A program made the position numbers and the translations under genes. From the NCBI GenBank assembly GCA_049366815.1, contig JBMNCO010000203.1, positions 1 through 8,665 of the forward strand: 8,665 bases of DNA. Direction: 5' to 3'. This DNA is from CAYNYM01 sp049366815. GTDB taxonomy: Bacteria; Desulfobacterota; DSM-4660; Desulfatiglandales; HGW-15. Within the stretch, counting starts at the first letter, position 1. Each line of letters begins with the position of its first letter. The notes beneath the pieces were generated by a model. It was given only the letters and a program-made list of their open reading frames with translations. It ran no database searches and was not told the origin of the DNA. Shown here piece after piece: positions 1-6,127 of the stretch.

Positions 1-147
1 GGTGGCTCGATTACGGCGATCACGGAATGGCACTATAGCACTGCCCATTAACACAAGAAATTCGAGCGAAAGAAGCTCAAGGGCATGAACCACTATGTAG
101 GCGTCGAGATCGACCCCATCAGGGCTGCGGAATTAGGGGAGGATTGA
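1..147 (+). pseudogene. Unrecognised protein remnant with an in-frame stop (3' part only)
   Basis: Reading from base 1 gives 16 residues ending in EWHYSTAH, then TAA at 49-51. The same frame then continues with charged, protein-like residues (HKKFERKKLKGMNHYVG, then VEIDPIRAAELGED) to TGA at 145-147. The composition across the stop suggests one original protein whose codon 17, perhaps CAA, became TAA. The 5' end lies outside the window, so the total length is unknown. I do not recognise the family and propose no function. An alternative is that the sequence after the stop is a separate short ORF starting at the ATG at 97, but no clear ribosome site precedes it. The reading frame is fairly well supported; its identity is not. 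Confidence 0.4.
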
Positions 148-170
148 GGGAACTAGGGGAGGATTGAGGA
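131..170. repeat. 20-bp tandem duplication
   Basis: Two adjacent 20-base units (131-150 and 151-170) share the core taggggaggattgagg and differ at only two positions. The first copy contains the stop codon of the preceding remnant (TGA 145-147). The second copy places gagga just upstream of the ATG at 173, so the duplication created or duplicated a Shine-Dalgarno-like sequence. Slipped replication is the likely origin. Confidence 0.75.
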
Positions 171-172
171 TC

Positions 173-399
173 ATGGAAACCACATCAGGAAAGTGTCTTA
201 ATATATTGATAACAAAACGTTTTAACGGTGTATTCGTTTATCGTGGGGAGGATAGGGCCTTAAAATAACAAATAAATTAGAAGCCCATGCTAAAGAAGAC
301 AGCTCTCGAAGAGCAAGAATATCAATGGCAAAGCTTGAGGATATTGTCGATTCATTAAAAAATTTCCGTATAATGCATATAATTCACCAGACAGACTGA
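173..399 (+). pseudogene. Small unknown ORF, apparently broken by a frameshift
   Basis: ATG at 173 follows a GAGGA sequence at 166-170 and opens a 31-codon frame (METTSGKCLNILITKRFNG, then VFVYRGEDRALK) ending at TAA 266-268. The -1 frame is open across that stop from about 256 and continues ITNKLEAHAKEDSS, RRARISMAKLEDIVDSLKNF and so on to TGA 397-399. Joining the two frames at the run TTAAAATAA gives a continuous hydrophilic protein of about 75 residues, with a helical, charged second half. The simplest reading is a one-base indel in the A-run, giving a pseudogene. Programmed -1 slippage is less likely because the site (C TTA AAA) is only a partial match to a slippery heptamer. The family is not recognised, and the second half alone could be a separate ORF starting at ATG 325. 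Confidence 0.35.
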
Positions 400-962
400 T
401 TAAGCCACCAACCCGAAAACGGCAGTCCACCCAAGACGTCAACTGAATTTAGAATTAAATCCCAAAATTAAATGACTGACAAGTCGATTATGCAAAAATG
501 ATTGACCGAAAGGAGCTCCTGGAAACTTCTGGATATTTGGGAGATAGGAATCCGTCATTACCACTCTCTAAAATGCTTATGATCGCAATTCGAAATTTTT
601 CCAGCCTCTTTCTCTCTTTTAACGTTGAGCGTCGCTTTCCCGGGCATCTAACCTGCTATCTTTTACACATGGCTTCTATCCCGAGCCCTCTCTTTTGATC
701 CTTCACTTCGCAGAGAGTCTGTTATTGTGGACTATTCACCCAATCAAGGGGCCACATTCAGGGTCTGGGTGACTTCTTTATATGTAAATTGCTGCAATTC
801 ATTGGAAGTGTTTTACCTACTCGGTGATAAGCAAATACTCACATCGTCTCTTTTCGCTTTTTGTCGTTTGCTAAGTATTTGAAATTATTGGGTGTGACTT
901 TGGCGGGCTATTTAGCATGAATGTTGCAGAAAAAATAGACACTTAGCCGTATTAAGGGATAG
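400..962. other. Gene-poor stretch with no supported gene
   Basis: No convincing gene was found. A 66-codon ATG frame at 498-698 has no ribosome site, no recognisable motif and an odd composition. A 77-codon stop-free stretch at 652-882 has no plausible start. Short protein-like runs occur in different frames around 880-960, which may be decayed upstream parts of the hydrolase remnant that begins at 963, but they cannot be joined with confidence. No clear promoter or terminator was identified. Confidence 0.5.
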
Positions 963-1223
963 TCGTCGGCATTTTTGAAGAATTCTTACCTAGAGATCAT
1001 AGGATTGAAACTAGCGGACTATTTTAATGTCCCAATAATGCCTGTTAATGACATTGGACCTTTTGCCAGACCTGTCAATATCCATCCCTCAACACTCGGA
1101 CATGAACAAATTGCAGTTCCCATTGGCCGCTGAGTTCTTGAACCATTCGCGATTTTCAAAGCTTTGGGTTTGAGGGAATTAGCATATTCAGCAAGACACA
1201 AAGATAAGGCGAAACGAGGGTAA
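963..1223 (+). pseudogene. C-terminal remnant of an SGNH/GDSL-like hydrolase with a decayed PEP-CTERM tail
   Basis: The frame open from 963 (after TAG 960-962) reads LEIIGLKLADYFNVPIMPVN, then DIGPFARPVNIHPSTLGHEQIA and VPIGR, then TGA at 1131-1133. Past that stop the same frame continues VLEPFAIFKALGLRELAYSA and RHKDKAKRG to TAA 1221-1223. The block HPSTLGHEQIA resembles the conserved C-terminal His block of SGNH/GDSL hydrolases (usually D-x-x-H-P-x-x-x-G-H-x-x-I-A). Here Asn sits near the expected Asp position. The part after TGA looks like a worn PEP-CTERM signal: VLEP for VPEP, a hydrophobic stretch, then an Arg/Lys-rich end. No intact start, signal peptide or GDSL block was found upstream. 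Together with the internal stop this indicates a pseudogene. It lies directly before two intact PEP-CTERM genes. The PEP-CTERM reading is better supported than the hydrolase reading. Confidence 0.55.
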
Positions 1224-1274
1224 AACATACAGGGCAGCTTCTTGATGGTCAACACGATAGTTGCCAGAAGAGGC

Positions 1275-1280
1275 AGGAGG
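1275..1280 (+). promoter_or_regulatory. Shine-Dalgarno site fixing the start of the lectin-like gene
   Basis: AGGAGG lies four bases before the ATG at 1285. The frame is open further upstream to a TTG at 1261, but that codon has no ribosome site, and the residues it would add (MPEEAGGT) would sit in front of a normal signal peptide. The ATG is therefore preferred. Confidence 0.75.
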
Positions 1281-1284
1281 AACA

Positions 1285-1980
1285 ATGAAGAAAGGGCTGT
1301 TAGGGATAATGATATTTTTTGCTGTCTTATGTCTAGTCGATATAGCACAAGCGACGTTCCTCGAATACGCTTCGGCATTTAACCCCGCCAATGGACATAG
1401 TTATTACATCTATTATTCTCCGAAAGAGCCTGTTGATTTCGAATGGCCGCTTCTTTCTTGGGAAAAAACAAATGATATAAGCTGGTTTGAGGCCAAGGTT
1501 GCAGCCGAAGCAATGGGCGGATATTTAGCAACTATTACCAGTGAAGCAGAAGAGTTGTTCTTACAGAGCACCAGTGCATTCGCCGGTTCCGTCAAAGGAG
1601 AAGGTATAAGGGCTTGGATCGGATTAAGCGATGAAGAATCAGAAGGTGTTTTCAAATGGGTCACGGGTCCCGAATCTGGACAGGAATTAGGATATGCTGA
1701 CTGGATGATAGGCGAACCCAATGATGATTGGCCTGGCGAGGACTATGTAGAATGGAGGAATTATCCTTATGGCCCTTCCAACGGGGCATGGAATGATGTC
1801 CCCCCTGATGCCTCGGGCGTAAATACGTTTATGGTAGAAGTGGACCCCATCCCCGAACCCGCCACCATGATCCTGCTTGGTTCCGGGCTGTTTGGACTTT
1901 CAGGGCTCAGAAGAAGGTTTAGAAAGAGACAGACAATCATCAGACAAGGAGGAAAAAGGTTATGCGTAACGCTTTCTTAG
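1285..1980 (+). CDS. Exported C-type-lectin-fold protein with PEP-CTERM sorting signal
   Basis: This 231-residue protein has an N-terminal signal peptide (MKK, then a hydrophobic core, predicted cleavage after AQA at about residue 23). A C-type-lectin-like domain spans roughly residues 35-187. Visible hallmarks are SWFEAKVAAEAMGGYLATI (66-84), WIGL (111-114), EPND (144-147, like the calcium/sugar-binding EPN loop) and WND (169-171). The sorting tail has PEP at 190-192, a hydrophobic segment and an Arg-rich stretch at 209-215. PEP-CTERM tails are cut by an exosortase, leaving the protein at the surface or in extracellular matrix. Sugar binding is inferred from the fold only. There are two oddities. 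The domain contains no cysteine, so it lacks the disulfides typical of animal lectins. The ORF also runs 16 residues beyond the usual Arg-rich end and overlaps the next start by 19 bases. Translation is probably coupled to the downstream gene. Confidence 0.85.
   Translation: MKKGLLGIMIFFAVLCLVDIAQATFLEYASAFNPANGHSYYIYYSPKEPVDFEWPLLSWEKTNDISWFEAKVAAEAMGGYLATITSEAEELFLQSTSAFAGSVKGEGIRAWIGLSDEESEGVFKWVTGPESGQELGYADWMIGEPNDDWPGEDYVEWRNYPYGPSNGAWNDVPPDASGVNTFMVEVDPIPEPATMILLGSGLFGLSGLRRRFRKRQTIIRQGGKRLCVTLS
1845..1886 (+). repeat. 42-bp exact repeat, copy 1 (PEP-CTERM module)
   Basis: The 42 bases from ccccatccccgaaccc to ggttccgg are identical to 2624-2665. They encode PIPEPATMILLGSG in the same frame in both genes. 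The flanking sequences on both sides have diverged, including the remainder of the tails. Confidence 0.95.
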
Positions 1981-2711
1981 TATGTGTAACGGTATTGGCA
2001 TGTTTGTTCGTCTCCAATACAGGTATGACGGAAGCCGCAATTTTGGTCCCATTAAACCATCAAATCAATTTGGGCTACACATATAATTCCCAATCGCCAT
2101 CCGGAGATGCGATCTACCCTGCCTTTAACCTTGACACTATTACTTTCGAGGCAACTGAAGGTGGGTTTGTCCGCCACCATATGGTACCTACTCCAGGGTG
2201 GTGGTACCAGTATGTGGATCTGAACCTGGCCGGGATAACCACTCCAGGCAACGGGCTTGATCTGAGCAGTCCGGACGCCACCCTCTCATTTGAAACTCGT
2301 TTCTACCAGGATTCCCAGACGAATACCAATCCTTACGGTGATGCACCGGTCTTTCTGCGCATCTACACCTACGACACGGACGGCGATACCTATCTTGGCT
2401 ACAGAGATTACAGCATCGTCTATGCAACGCAAAATCCCTGGAGCGATCAACCTTATCCCACCTGGACCACTGTGACAGTAGATCTAAACGACATCGGATC
2501 TTATACTGATGGCGGCACGTTTGATATAACCAATATGAGCCGGGTTCGATGGTATGGAACGGATTGGAGTGGAGGGGGTGACGATTTTGTCGATTTCCGG
2601 AATCTTACGATAAACACCGGTGCCCCCATCCCCGAACCCGCCACCATGATCCTGCTTGGTTCCGGCCTTCTGGGCCTTGCGGGTTTGAGGAGGAAGTTCC
2701 GCAAGTACTGA
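1962..2711 (+). CDS. Exported beta-rich PEP-CTERM protein of unknown function
   Basis: The ATG at 1962 is preceded by AAGGAGG (1946-1952, nine bases away) inside the end of the previous gene, so the pair is probably one transcript with coupled translation. The 249-residue product has a signal peptide with likely cleavage after TEA at about residue 25. Its body is dominated by aromatic, Thr- and Gly-rich beta-type sequence, for example VFLRIYTYDTDGDTYLGY (130-147) and the strand-like DDFVDFRNLTI (207-217). This suggests a carbohydrate-binding-like beta-sandwich; that is inference, and I recognise no named domain. DTDGD at 138-142 resembles a calcium-loop motif. The end is a textbook PEP-CTERM signal: PEP at 224-226, hydrophobic MILLGSGLLGLAGL, then RRKFRKY. 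It is probably exported by Sec and processed by an exosortase encoded elsewhere. A hairpin follows the stop. Confidence 0.85.
   Translation: MRNAFLVCVTVLACLFVSNTGMTEAAILVPLNHQINLGYTYNSQSPSGDAIYPAFNLDTITFEATEGGFVRHHMVPTPGWWYQYVDLNLAGITTPGNGLDLSSPDATLSFETRFYQDSQTNTNPYGDAPVFLRIYTYDTDGDTYLGYRDYSIVYATQNPWSDQPYPTWTTVTVDLNDIGSYTDGGTFDITNMSRVRWYGTDWSGGGDDFVDFRNLTINTGAPIPEPATMILLGSGLLGLAGLRRKFRKY
2624..2665 (+). repeat. 42-bp exact repeat, copy 2 (PEP-CTERM module)
   Basis: This is identical to 1845-1886. It encodes the sorting motif of the second PEP-CTERM gene. Upstream the two proteins have no similarity, and downstream the codons differ although the residues remain similar. Confidence 0.95.
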
Positions 2712-2730
2712 TTTGCAGTGGGCAATGAAT

Positions 2731-2772
2731 GCGAAGGGGTGGGGTTAAATTTTCACCCCGCCTTTTCGATTT
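2731..2772 (+). terminator. Hairpin after the PEP-CTERM gene pair
   Basis: Twenty-four bases past the TGA, GGGGTG (2736-2741) pairs with CACCCC (2754-2759) around a 12-base loop. CGAA/TTCG can add outer pairs across a small bulge. The short T-run (gccttttcg) follows directly. It is a plausible factor-independent terminator of moderate strength. Confidence 0.5.
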
Positions 2773-3123
2773 GAAGTGAGGTTATGACGCGGAAGGGCGA
2801 GCAATATACACTCTGACGCCGTCCCAAACTTAAACAAAGGCGATAAAGATACTGAAACCTGGCGATTTTTAAGTATGATTATCCGAAAGTTGAAAGTCTT
2901 GATGCCGGTTTTGTGTAGGATATCAATATAATTGCAAAGTTTAAAGGCATATCAAATCGGTATGTTACAAGCAACTCCTGACCATGTGGCATACCGATGG
3001 AAAGGCTTCTTTTTGGTGAGTGCACTCGGTGTATTCAGCGCGTTCAATCTGCAGTTTTGCAATCTGCAATCAGAACCTGGCGAGATGCCTGATATCAGCA
3101 TCGAAACTCAGTGAATTGTATTG

Positions 3124-3150
3124 TTGACCGGGAAAAAACTATGGTAAAAT
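3124..3150 (+). promoter_or_regulatory. Possible sigma-70-type promoter with extended -10
   Basis: TTGACC (3124-3129) and TAAAAT (3145-3150) are 15 bases apart, short of the ideal 17. The -10 carries an upstream TG (3142-3143), the extended -10 arrangement that tolerates a poor -35 distance. It would start transcription near 3157 and leave a leader of about 310 bases before the protease gene. Confidence 0.35.
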
Positions 3151-3300
3151 TTTATTTAACACACCACCAAAAGATGTTCGCTTCACTCATTTTGCGAGGT
3201 TGCCATGAAAATCGGACTGCCTCGAATTTGTTCTATCACGCCCCTTAGGGTCGTCTTCAGAGGAAGGCCCCAAAAATCATTCCCAATAACCTTAATTTTA

Positions 3301-3327
3301 ACAGTGAAAACTTTTTCAACAAACTGT
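3301..3327. repeat. AT-rich inverted repeat
   Basis: ACAGT (3301-3305) is mirrored by ACTGT (3323-3327), with GAAAA/TTTTC able to pair inside. A T-rich run (3331-3340) follows. It may be an operator or a weak hairpin upstream of the protease gene; nothing decides between these. Confidence 0.35.
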
Positions 3328-3467
3328 AATTATTTTTCTTAAAAGACTTAAGCCAAAAAGACCGCGATCGCAGCAAAAAGCAAATTTCAAGATATGAGCC
3401 AAGATAAAATCGAATTTAGGCCGGTAAAAAAAGAACTTTTGACCATTCATTCATAGGAGGAAAGAGG

Positions 3468-5240
3468 ATGAAACGCATTGTAATCATGACACTTCTGGCG
3501 TTCGCGATGCTGTTAGGCATAACGTCGGCAGCGACTGCTGCCCCCCCTGCGTTGGCCGGTTACATCGTCGTCCTCCACGACAATGTGGAGTCGCCTGCGG
3601 CCGCAGCCAGGGAGATCGCCGCGCAGGTAGGGGGCCAGGTTGGCTATGTCTATGAGCACGCCCTGAAGGGATTCTCCATCCTGGTGCCCGCACAGGCAGT
3701 GGCTGCCCTGGAAAGGAATCCCAATGTCAAGTACGTGGCAACCGACGATATCAGATATGCCTACGCCCAGGAAATTCCCACGGGTATCGAGCGTATTTTC
3801 GCCGATGAAAACTCCAAATTGGACATCGACGGCACAGACGATTACCGGGTCGATGTGGATGTGGCCGTCATTGACACCGGGGTGGACTTCGAACATCCCG
3901 ACCTGAACGTGATGGGCGGCGTAAACTGCACCGGTAACCCATTCAAAAGCAAATGCGTTTCCGGCGGCGATGACGACCACTATCACGGCACACACGTGGC
4001 AGGTACGATTGGCGCCCTTGACAATGACCAGGGCGTCGTGGGCGTGGCCCCGGGTGCACGCCTTTGGGCCGTGAAGGTGTTGAATTCACGTGGCAGTGGT
4101 TACACCTCCTGGATCGTCGCAGGTATCGACTGGGTGGCCGCTAACGCAGATACGATTGAGGTGGCCAACATGAGCCTGGGCGGTGCCGGCTTCAACCAGG
4201 CCGAGTACGACGCCATCCAGGGCGCTGTCAATAAGGGCGTGGCCTTCGCGGTGGCGGCCGGCAATTCCGACGATGACGCCGGCAATTACAGCCCGGCCGC
4301 CTTCGACAACGTCCTGACCGTCAGCGCGCTGGCCGATTTCGATGGCGAACCCGGCGGGTTGGGAAGCCCCACCTGCCGCACCGATCAGGATGACACCCTG
4401 GCGGATTTCAGCAACTGGGGCCCTGCCGTCGACATTGCAGCCCCCGGGGTCTGCATTCTGTCCACTTTTCCGTTAGAGCAGGGGGAATACGGCACTATCA
4501 GCGGTACCTCCATGGCCAGCCCTCATGTCGCCGGTGCGCTGGCATTGCTTGCGAGTGCCAGTAAGCTCGGCAATGCGACAGATGTTTACAATCTGTACGA
4601 TCAGGTTATCAACTCCGGAAACTCTAACTGGACAGATGATTCCGGTGACGGCAGTAAAGAACCGCTGCTCGATGTGAGTACCTTTTCTCCGACTCTGATC
4701 CCTGTAGTTGGCGAACCACCGGCGCCCAACAACCCGCCCACTGTAGGAATCACCAGCCCGACCGAAGGCGCATCATTCGCATCCGGTGAAAGTATTTCCT
4801 TTGCTGGTTCGGCTTCCGACACTGAAGACGGCGATCTGACCGGCAGCCTGGTCTGGACATCCAGCCTGTACGGCCAAATCGGCACGGGCGGCTCCTTCAG
4901 CGCGACACTCAGCAATGGCACGCATACCATCAGCGCGTCCGTGACCGATTCCGAAGGCTTGACCGCGAGCGAATCCATTACGATCACTGTTAGTGGCGCG
5001 ACTGCTATTAGCCTTACCGCTCAAGCCTATAAAGAAAGAGGCACCGGATATGCCGATCTGACCTGGACCGAAGCGACAACAAATGTGGATGTCTACCGTG
5101 ACGGTTCTGTTGTCGAAACAACCGAATACGGTGTGACGTCCACCCAACTGTTCCTTGGAAAGGGAGGCGGTTCGGCAACCCTCTGGGTGTGTGAATCTCA
5201 AACTTCAATCTGTTCGAACATTGTTACAGTATCCTGGTAA
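3468..5240 (+). CDS. Secreted subtilisin-like serine protease (S8) with Ig-like and FN3-like C-terminal domains
   Basis: The 590-residue protein starts at an ATG with AGGAGG seven bases upstream. Signal peptide: residues 1 to about 24 (cleavage near ATA-A). An I9-type propeptide/inhibitor at about 30-100 (GYIVVLHDNV to NVKYVATDD) chaperones folding and is cut off. The S8 catalytic domain covers about 128-375: Asp136 in VIDTG, His173 in HGTHVAG, oxyanion Asn266 in AAGN and Ser348 in GTSMASPH, so the triad is complete. C154/C163 and C303/C329 could form disulfides. A Pro-rich linker (about 411-424) leads to an Ig/BIG-like domain (424-508). An FN3-like domain (about 512-590) with a C575/C582 pair resembles the tails of secreted proteases of marine bacteria. 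It should hydrolyse proteins outside the cytoplasm. Unlike the upstream genes it has no PEP-CTERM tail, so it is probably released, plausibly by type II secretion. Confidence 0.93.
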   Translation: MKRIVIMTLLAFAMLLGITSAATAAPPALAGYIVVLHDNVESPAAAAREIAAQVGGQVGYVYEHALKGFSILVPAQAVAALERNPNVKYVATDDIRYAYAQEIPTGIERIFADENSKLDIDGTDDYRVDVDVAVIDTGVDFEHPDLNVMGGVNCTGNPFKSKCVSGGDDDHYHGTHVAGTIGALDNDQGVVGVAPGARLWAVKVLNSRGSGYTSWIVAGIDWVAANADTIEVANMSLGGAGFNQAEYDAIQGAVNKGVAFAVAAGNSDDDAGNYSPAAFDNVLTVSALADFDGEPGGLGSPTCRTDQDDTLADFSNWGPAVDIAAPGVCILSTFPLEQGEYGTISGTSMASPHVAGALALLASASKLGNATDVYNLYDQVINSGNSNWTDDSGDGSKEPLLDVSTFSPTLIPVVGEPPAPNNPPTVGITSPTEGASFASGESISFAGSASDTEDGDLTGSLVWTSSLYGQIGTGGSFSATLSNGTHTISASVTDSEGLTASESITITVSGATAISLTAQAYKERGTGYADLTWTEATTNVDVYRDGSVVETTEYGVTSTQLFLGKGGGSATLWVCESQTSICSNIVTVSW

Positions 5241-5284
5241 GAACGCTCGGCCCAAAGCCCTATTTTACAACAGATCACTCACAT

Positions 5285-5314
5285 AAACGGCCCCTGCATT
5301 TGCAGGGGCCGTTT
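5285..5314. terminator. Strong symmetric hairpin, probable bidirectional terminator
   Basis: AAACGGCCCCTGCA (5285-5298) and TGCAGGGGCCGTTT (5301-5314) are perfect reverse complements separated by two bases; in RNA the innermost pairs would open to form the loop. CAC/GTG can extend the stem across a bulged T. It lies 44 bases after the protease stop and also downstream of the minus-strand small ORF, so it can serve both converging transcripts. Long U-tracts are missing; only the TTT at each stem base is present. Confidence 0.75.
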
Positions 5315-5329
5315 GTGATTAAAACTCCT

Positions 5330-5403
5330 TCATCTGACGCTCATGTCTTCGGGAAGCCCCACCAGGCGATGGGCTCTTGGGCCTTTTAACGTCTTGCCCG
5401 GGA
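5330..5403 (-). other. GC-rich structured stretch after the small minus-strand ORF
   Basis: On the minus strand CGGGCAAG (5400-5393) can pair with CTTCCCG (5355-5349) across one bulged base, enclosing further GC-rich complementary segments (AGCCC with GGGCT). A second minus-strand frame, open from 5464 to TGA at 5330, reads LQRRLRYIVPGKTLKGP, then RAHRLVGLPEDMSVR, which also looks protein-like. It may be the continuation of the ORF at 5463 after a frameshift, or a structured RNA segment. Confidence 0.3.
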
Positions 5404-5463
5404 CTATATAGCGCAACCTTCGCTGCAGTGCGCCACCCTTGGAACCATGAATCTTTTCTTCAT
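5404..5463 (-). CDS. Possible 19-residue peptide gene with very strong ribosome site
   Basis: On the minus strand ATG at 5463 opens MKKRFMVPRVAHCSEGCAI followed by TAG at 5404. The ribosome site is the best in the window (nine bases complementary to the 16S tail, eight bases from GGAGG to ATG). The peptide is basic at its N-terminus and has two cysteines near the end (C-S-E-G-C). It could be a leader peptide, a small membrane or regulatory peptide, the precursor of a modified peptide, or the 5' end of a small gene broken by a frameshift (see 5330-5403). No modifying enzyme is visible next to it. It lies 158 bases downstream of the ZraP-like gene on the same strand and upstream of the symmetric hairpin. 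No function is assigned. Confidence 0.35.
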   Translation of the reverse strand: MKKRFMVPRVAHCSEGCAI

Positions 5464-5467
5464 TTCA

Positions 5468-5476
5468 ATCACCTCC
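5468..5476 (-). promoter_or_regulatory. Near-perfect Shine-Dalgarno on the minus strand
   Basis: GGAGGTGAT (5476 down to 5468) matches nine consecutive bases of the complement of the 16S rRNA 3' end (TAAGGAGGTGATC). It precedes ATG 5463 by a standard distance. It is the main reason for considering the tiny ORF translated. Confidence 0.6.
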
Positions 5477-5620
5477 CTTTTGTAAGGTTAGGATAACTTC
5501 CGCGCTACTATTGACTTTGGGCGGTTGAAAACCTCAACTTCTCGTCAAAACATTTCGCAAATGGACGGCCTAGGAAATCTTCGAGGATCTGCATGAAACG
5601 CTCCTGACCGGCCGTTCAAT

Positions 5621-6127
5621 TTATCTCCAACACACGCCTGGACCGTAACCCATGGCTCCTCCGCGCCCGGAAAAACCTTTATGGTATCCTCTCCCATACC
5701 CCCGGCCATACCTGCTTCCGGGTCTTTGTTCCGGCACGATCTTTCGGGCTTCCAACTCATACTGCAGCCCCTTCTGATCCAGATCCGCCCGGAGGTCGCT
5801 GATCTCGCGCTGAAGCGCCTTGGCTCTTTCGATGTCCGGGTTCTGAGCGCCCATGAGCGCGTCAAGTTCCTGGGATTTATTCGCGATCTGCTCTCTGATG
5901 GTTTCAGACTCCTGGTCATATTTCCTGTCAAGTTCTTCCAGTTTCCCGCGTTCCTCATCACTCAGGTTCCCATATCCCCGGTCATGCATAGCTCCATATC
6001 GGTAGTCTCTATCCCAGTAACCCCTCATATGGTGCCCCCAGCCCCATCCGGGACCATCGCTCAATGCCGGATAGGCAAAGACACCAACCAAAAGGACGAT
6101 TCCCAAAACGATCAATATATTTTTCAT
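5621..6127 (-). CDS. CpxP/Spy/ZraP-like periplasmic stress or metal-binding protein
   Basis: The ATG at 6127 has AAGGAGG seven bases upstream. The 168-residue product has a signal peptide (1 to about 23, hydrophobic ILIVLGIVLLVGVFAYP, cleavage near ALS-D). A Gly/Trp/His/Tyr-rich mature N-terminus (25-53) precedes a long charged alpha-helical, probably coiled region (54-135: LSDEERGKLEELDRKY and following). A Gly/Arg/Tyr-rich tail ends in Cys-Trp-Arg. This order matches periplasmic heavy-metal-sensor/ZraP-type proteins, which act as zinc-binding periplasmic chaperones and feed back on a two-component system. The His residues near 32-33, 48 and 149 and Cys166 could bind metal; that is inference. 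The gene lies downstream of recD on the same strand but has its own sigma-54-type promoter, so separate envelope-stress control is likely. The sensor and regulator genes are not in the window. Confidence 0.8.
   Translation of the reverse strand: MKNILIVLGIVLLVGVFAYPALSDGPGWGWGHHMRGYWDRDYRYGAMHDRGYGNLSDEERGKLEELDRKYDQESETIREQIANKSQELDALMGAQNPDIERAKALQREISDLRADLDQKGLQYELEARKIVPEQRPGSRYGRGYGRGYHKGFSGRGGAMGYGPGVCWR

Larger units (their letters stand above)
2773..3467. other. Long AT-rich intergenic region before the protease gene
   Basis: About 700 bases hold no supported gene. A TTG-initiated 60-codon frame at 2932-3114 has no ribosome site and no recognisable motif. The stretch contains a direct repeat of caatctgca (3045-3053 and 3060-3068), a possible promoter (3124-3150), an inverted repeat (3301-3327) and the 8-base palindrome GCGATCGC (3363-3370). 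A long untranslated leader for the protease gene is possible. Confidence 0.5.

Noticed and set aside
262..268. Programmed -1 frameshift site at TTAAAAT
   Set aside because: It matches the slippery heptamer only partly and has no downstream structure. A simple indel in the A-run is more economical.
498..698. 66-codon ATG ORF
   Set aside because: It has no ribosome site, no motif and unusual composition, and it lies in a degenerate stretch. It is likely a chance frame.
902..917. Sigma-54-like TGGCGGGCTATTTAGC upstream of the PEP-CTERM genes
   Set aside because: The GG and GC doublets are 13 rather than 12 bases apart and the TTGC half is poorly matched. Sigma-54 promoters are intolerant of spacing changes. 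It also lies over 350 bases from the first intact gene.
2932..3114. 60-codon TTG-started ORF with one hydrophobic stretch
   Set aside because: It has a TTG start without a Shine-Dalgarno, no recognisable family and poor coding character.
3363..3370. Palindrome GCGATCGC as a functional element
   Set aside because: It is a single 8-base palindrome with no repetition in the window; no role can be supported.
3513..3995. 160-codon minus-strand ORF inside the protease gene
   Set aside because: It is antisense to the well-supported catalytic region of the protease. It is a shadow of the GC-rich coding frame.
5404..5406. TAG of the tiny minus-strand ORF read as pyrrolysine
   Set aside because: Reading through adds only five codons before TAA, and no methylamine methyltransferase context is present.
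5545..5961. 138-codon minus-strand ORF overlapping the ZraP-like gene
   Set aside because: It is in a different frame of the same strand, with a composition typical of an out-of-frame reading and no ribosome site.
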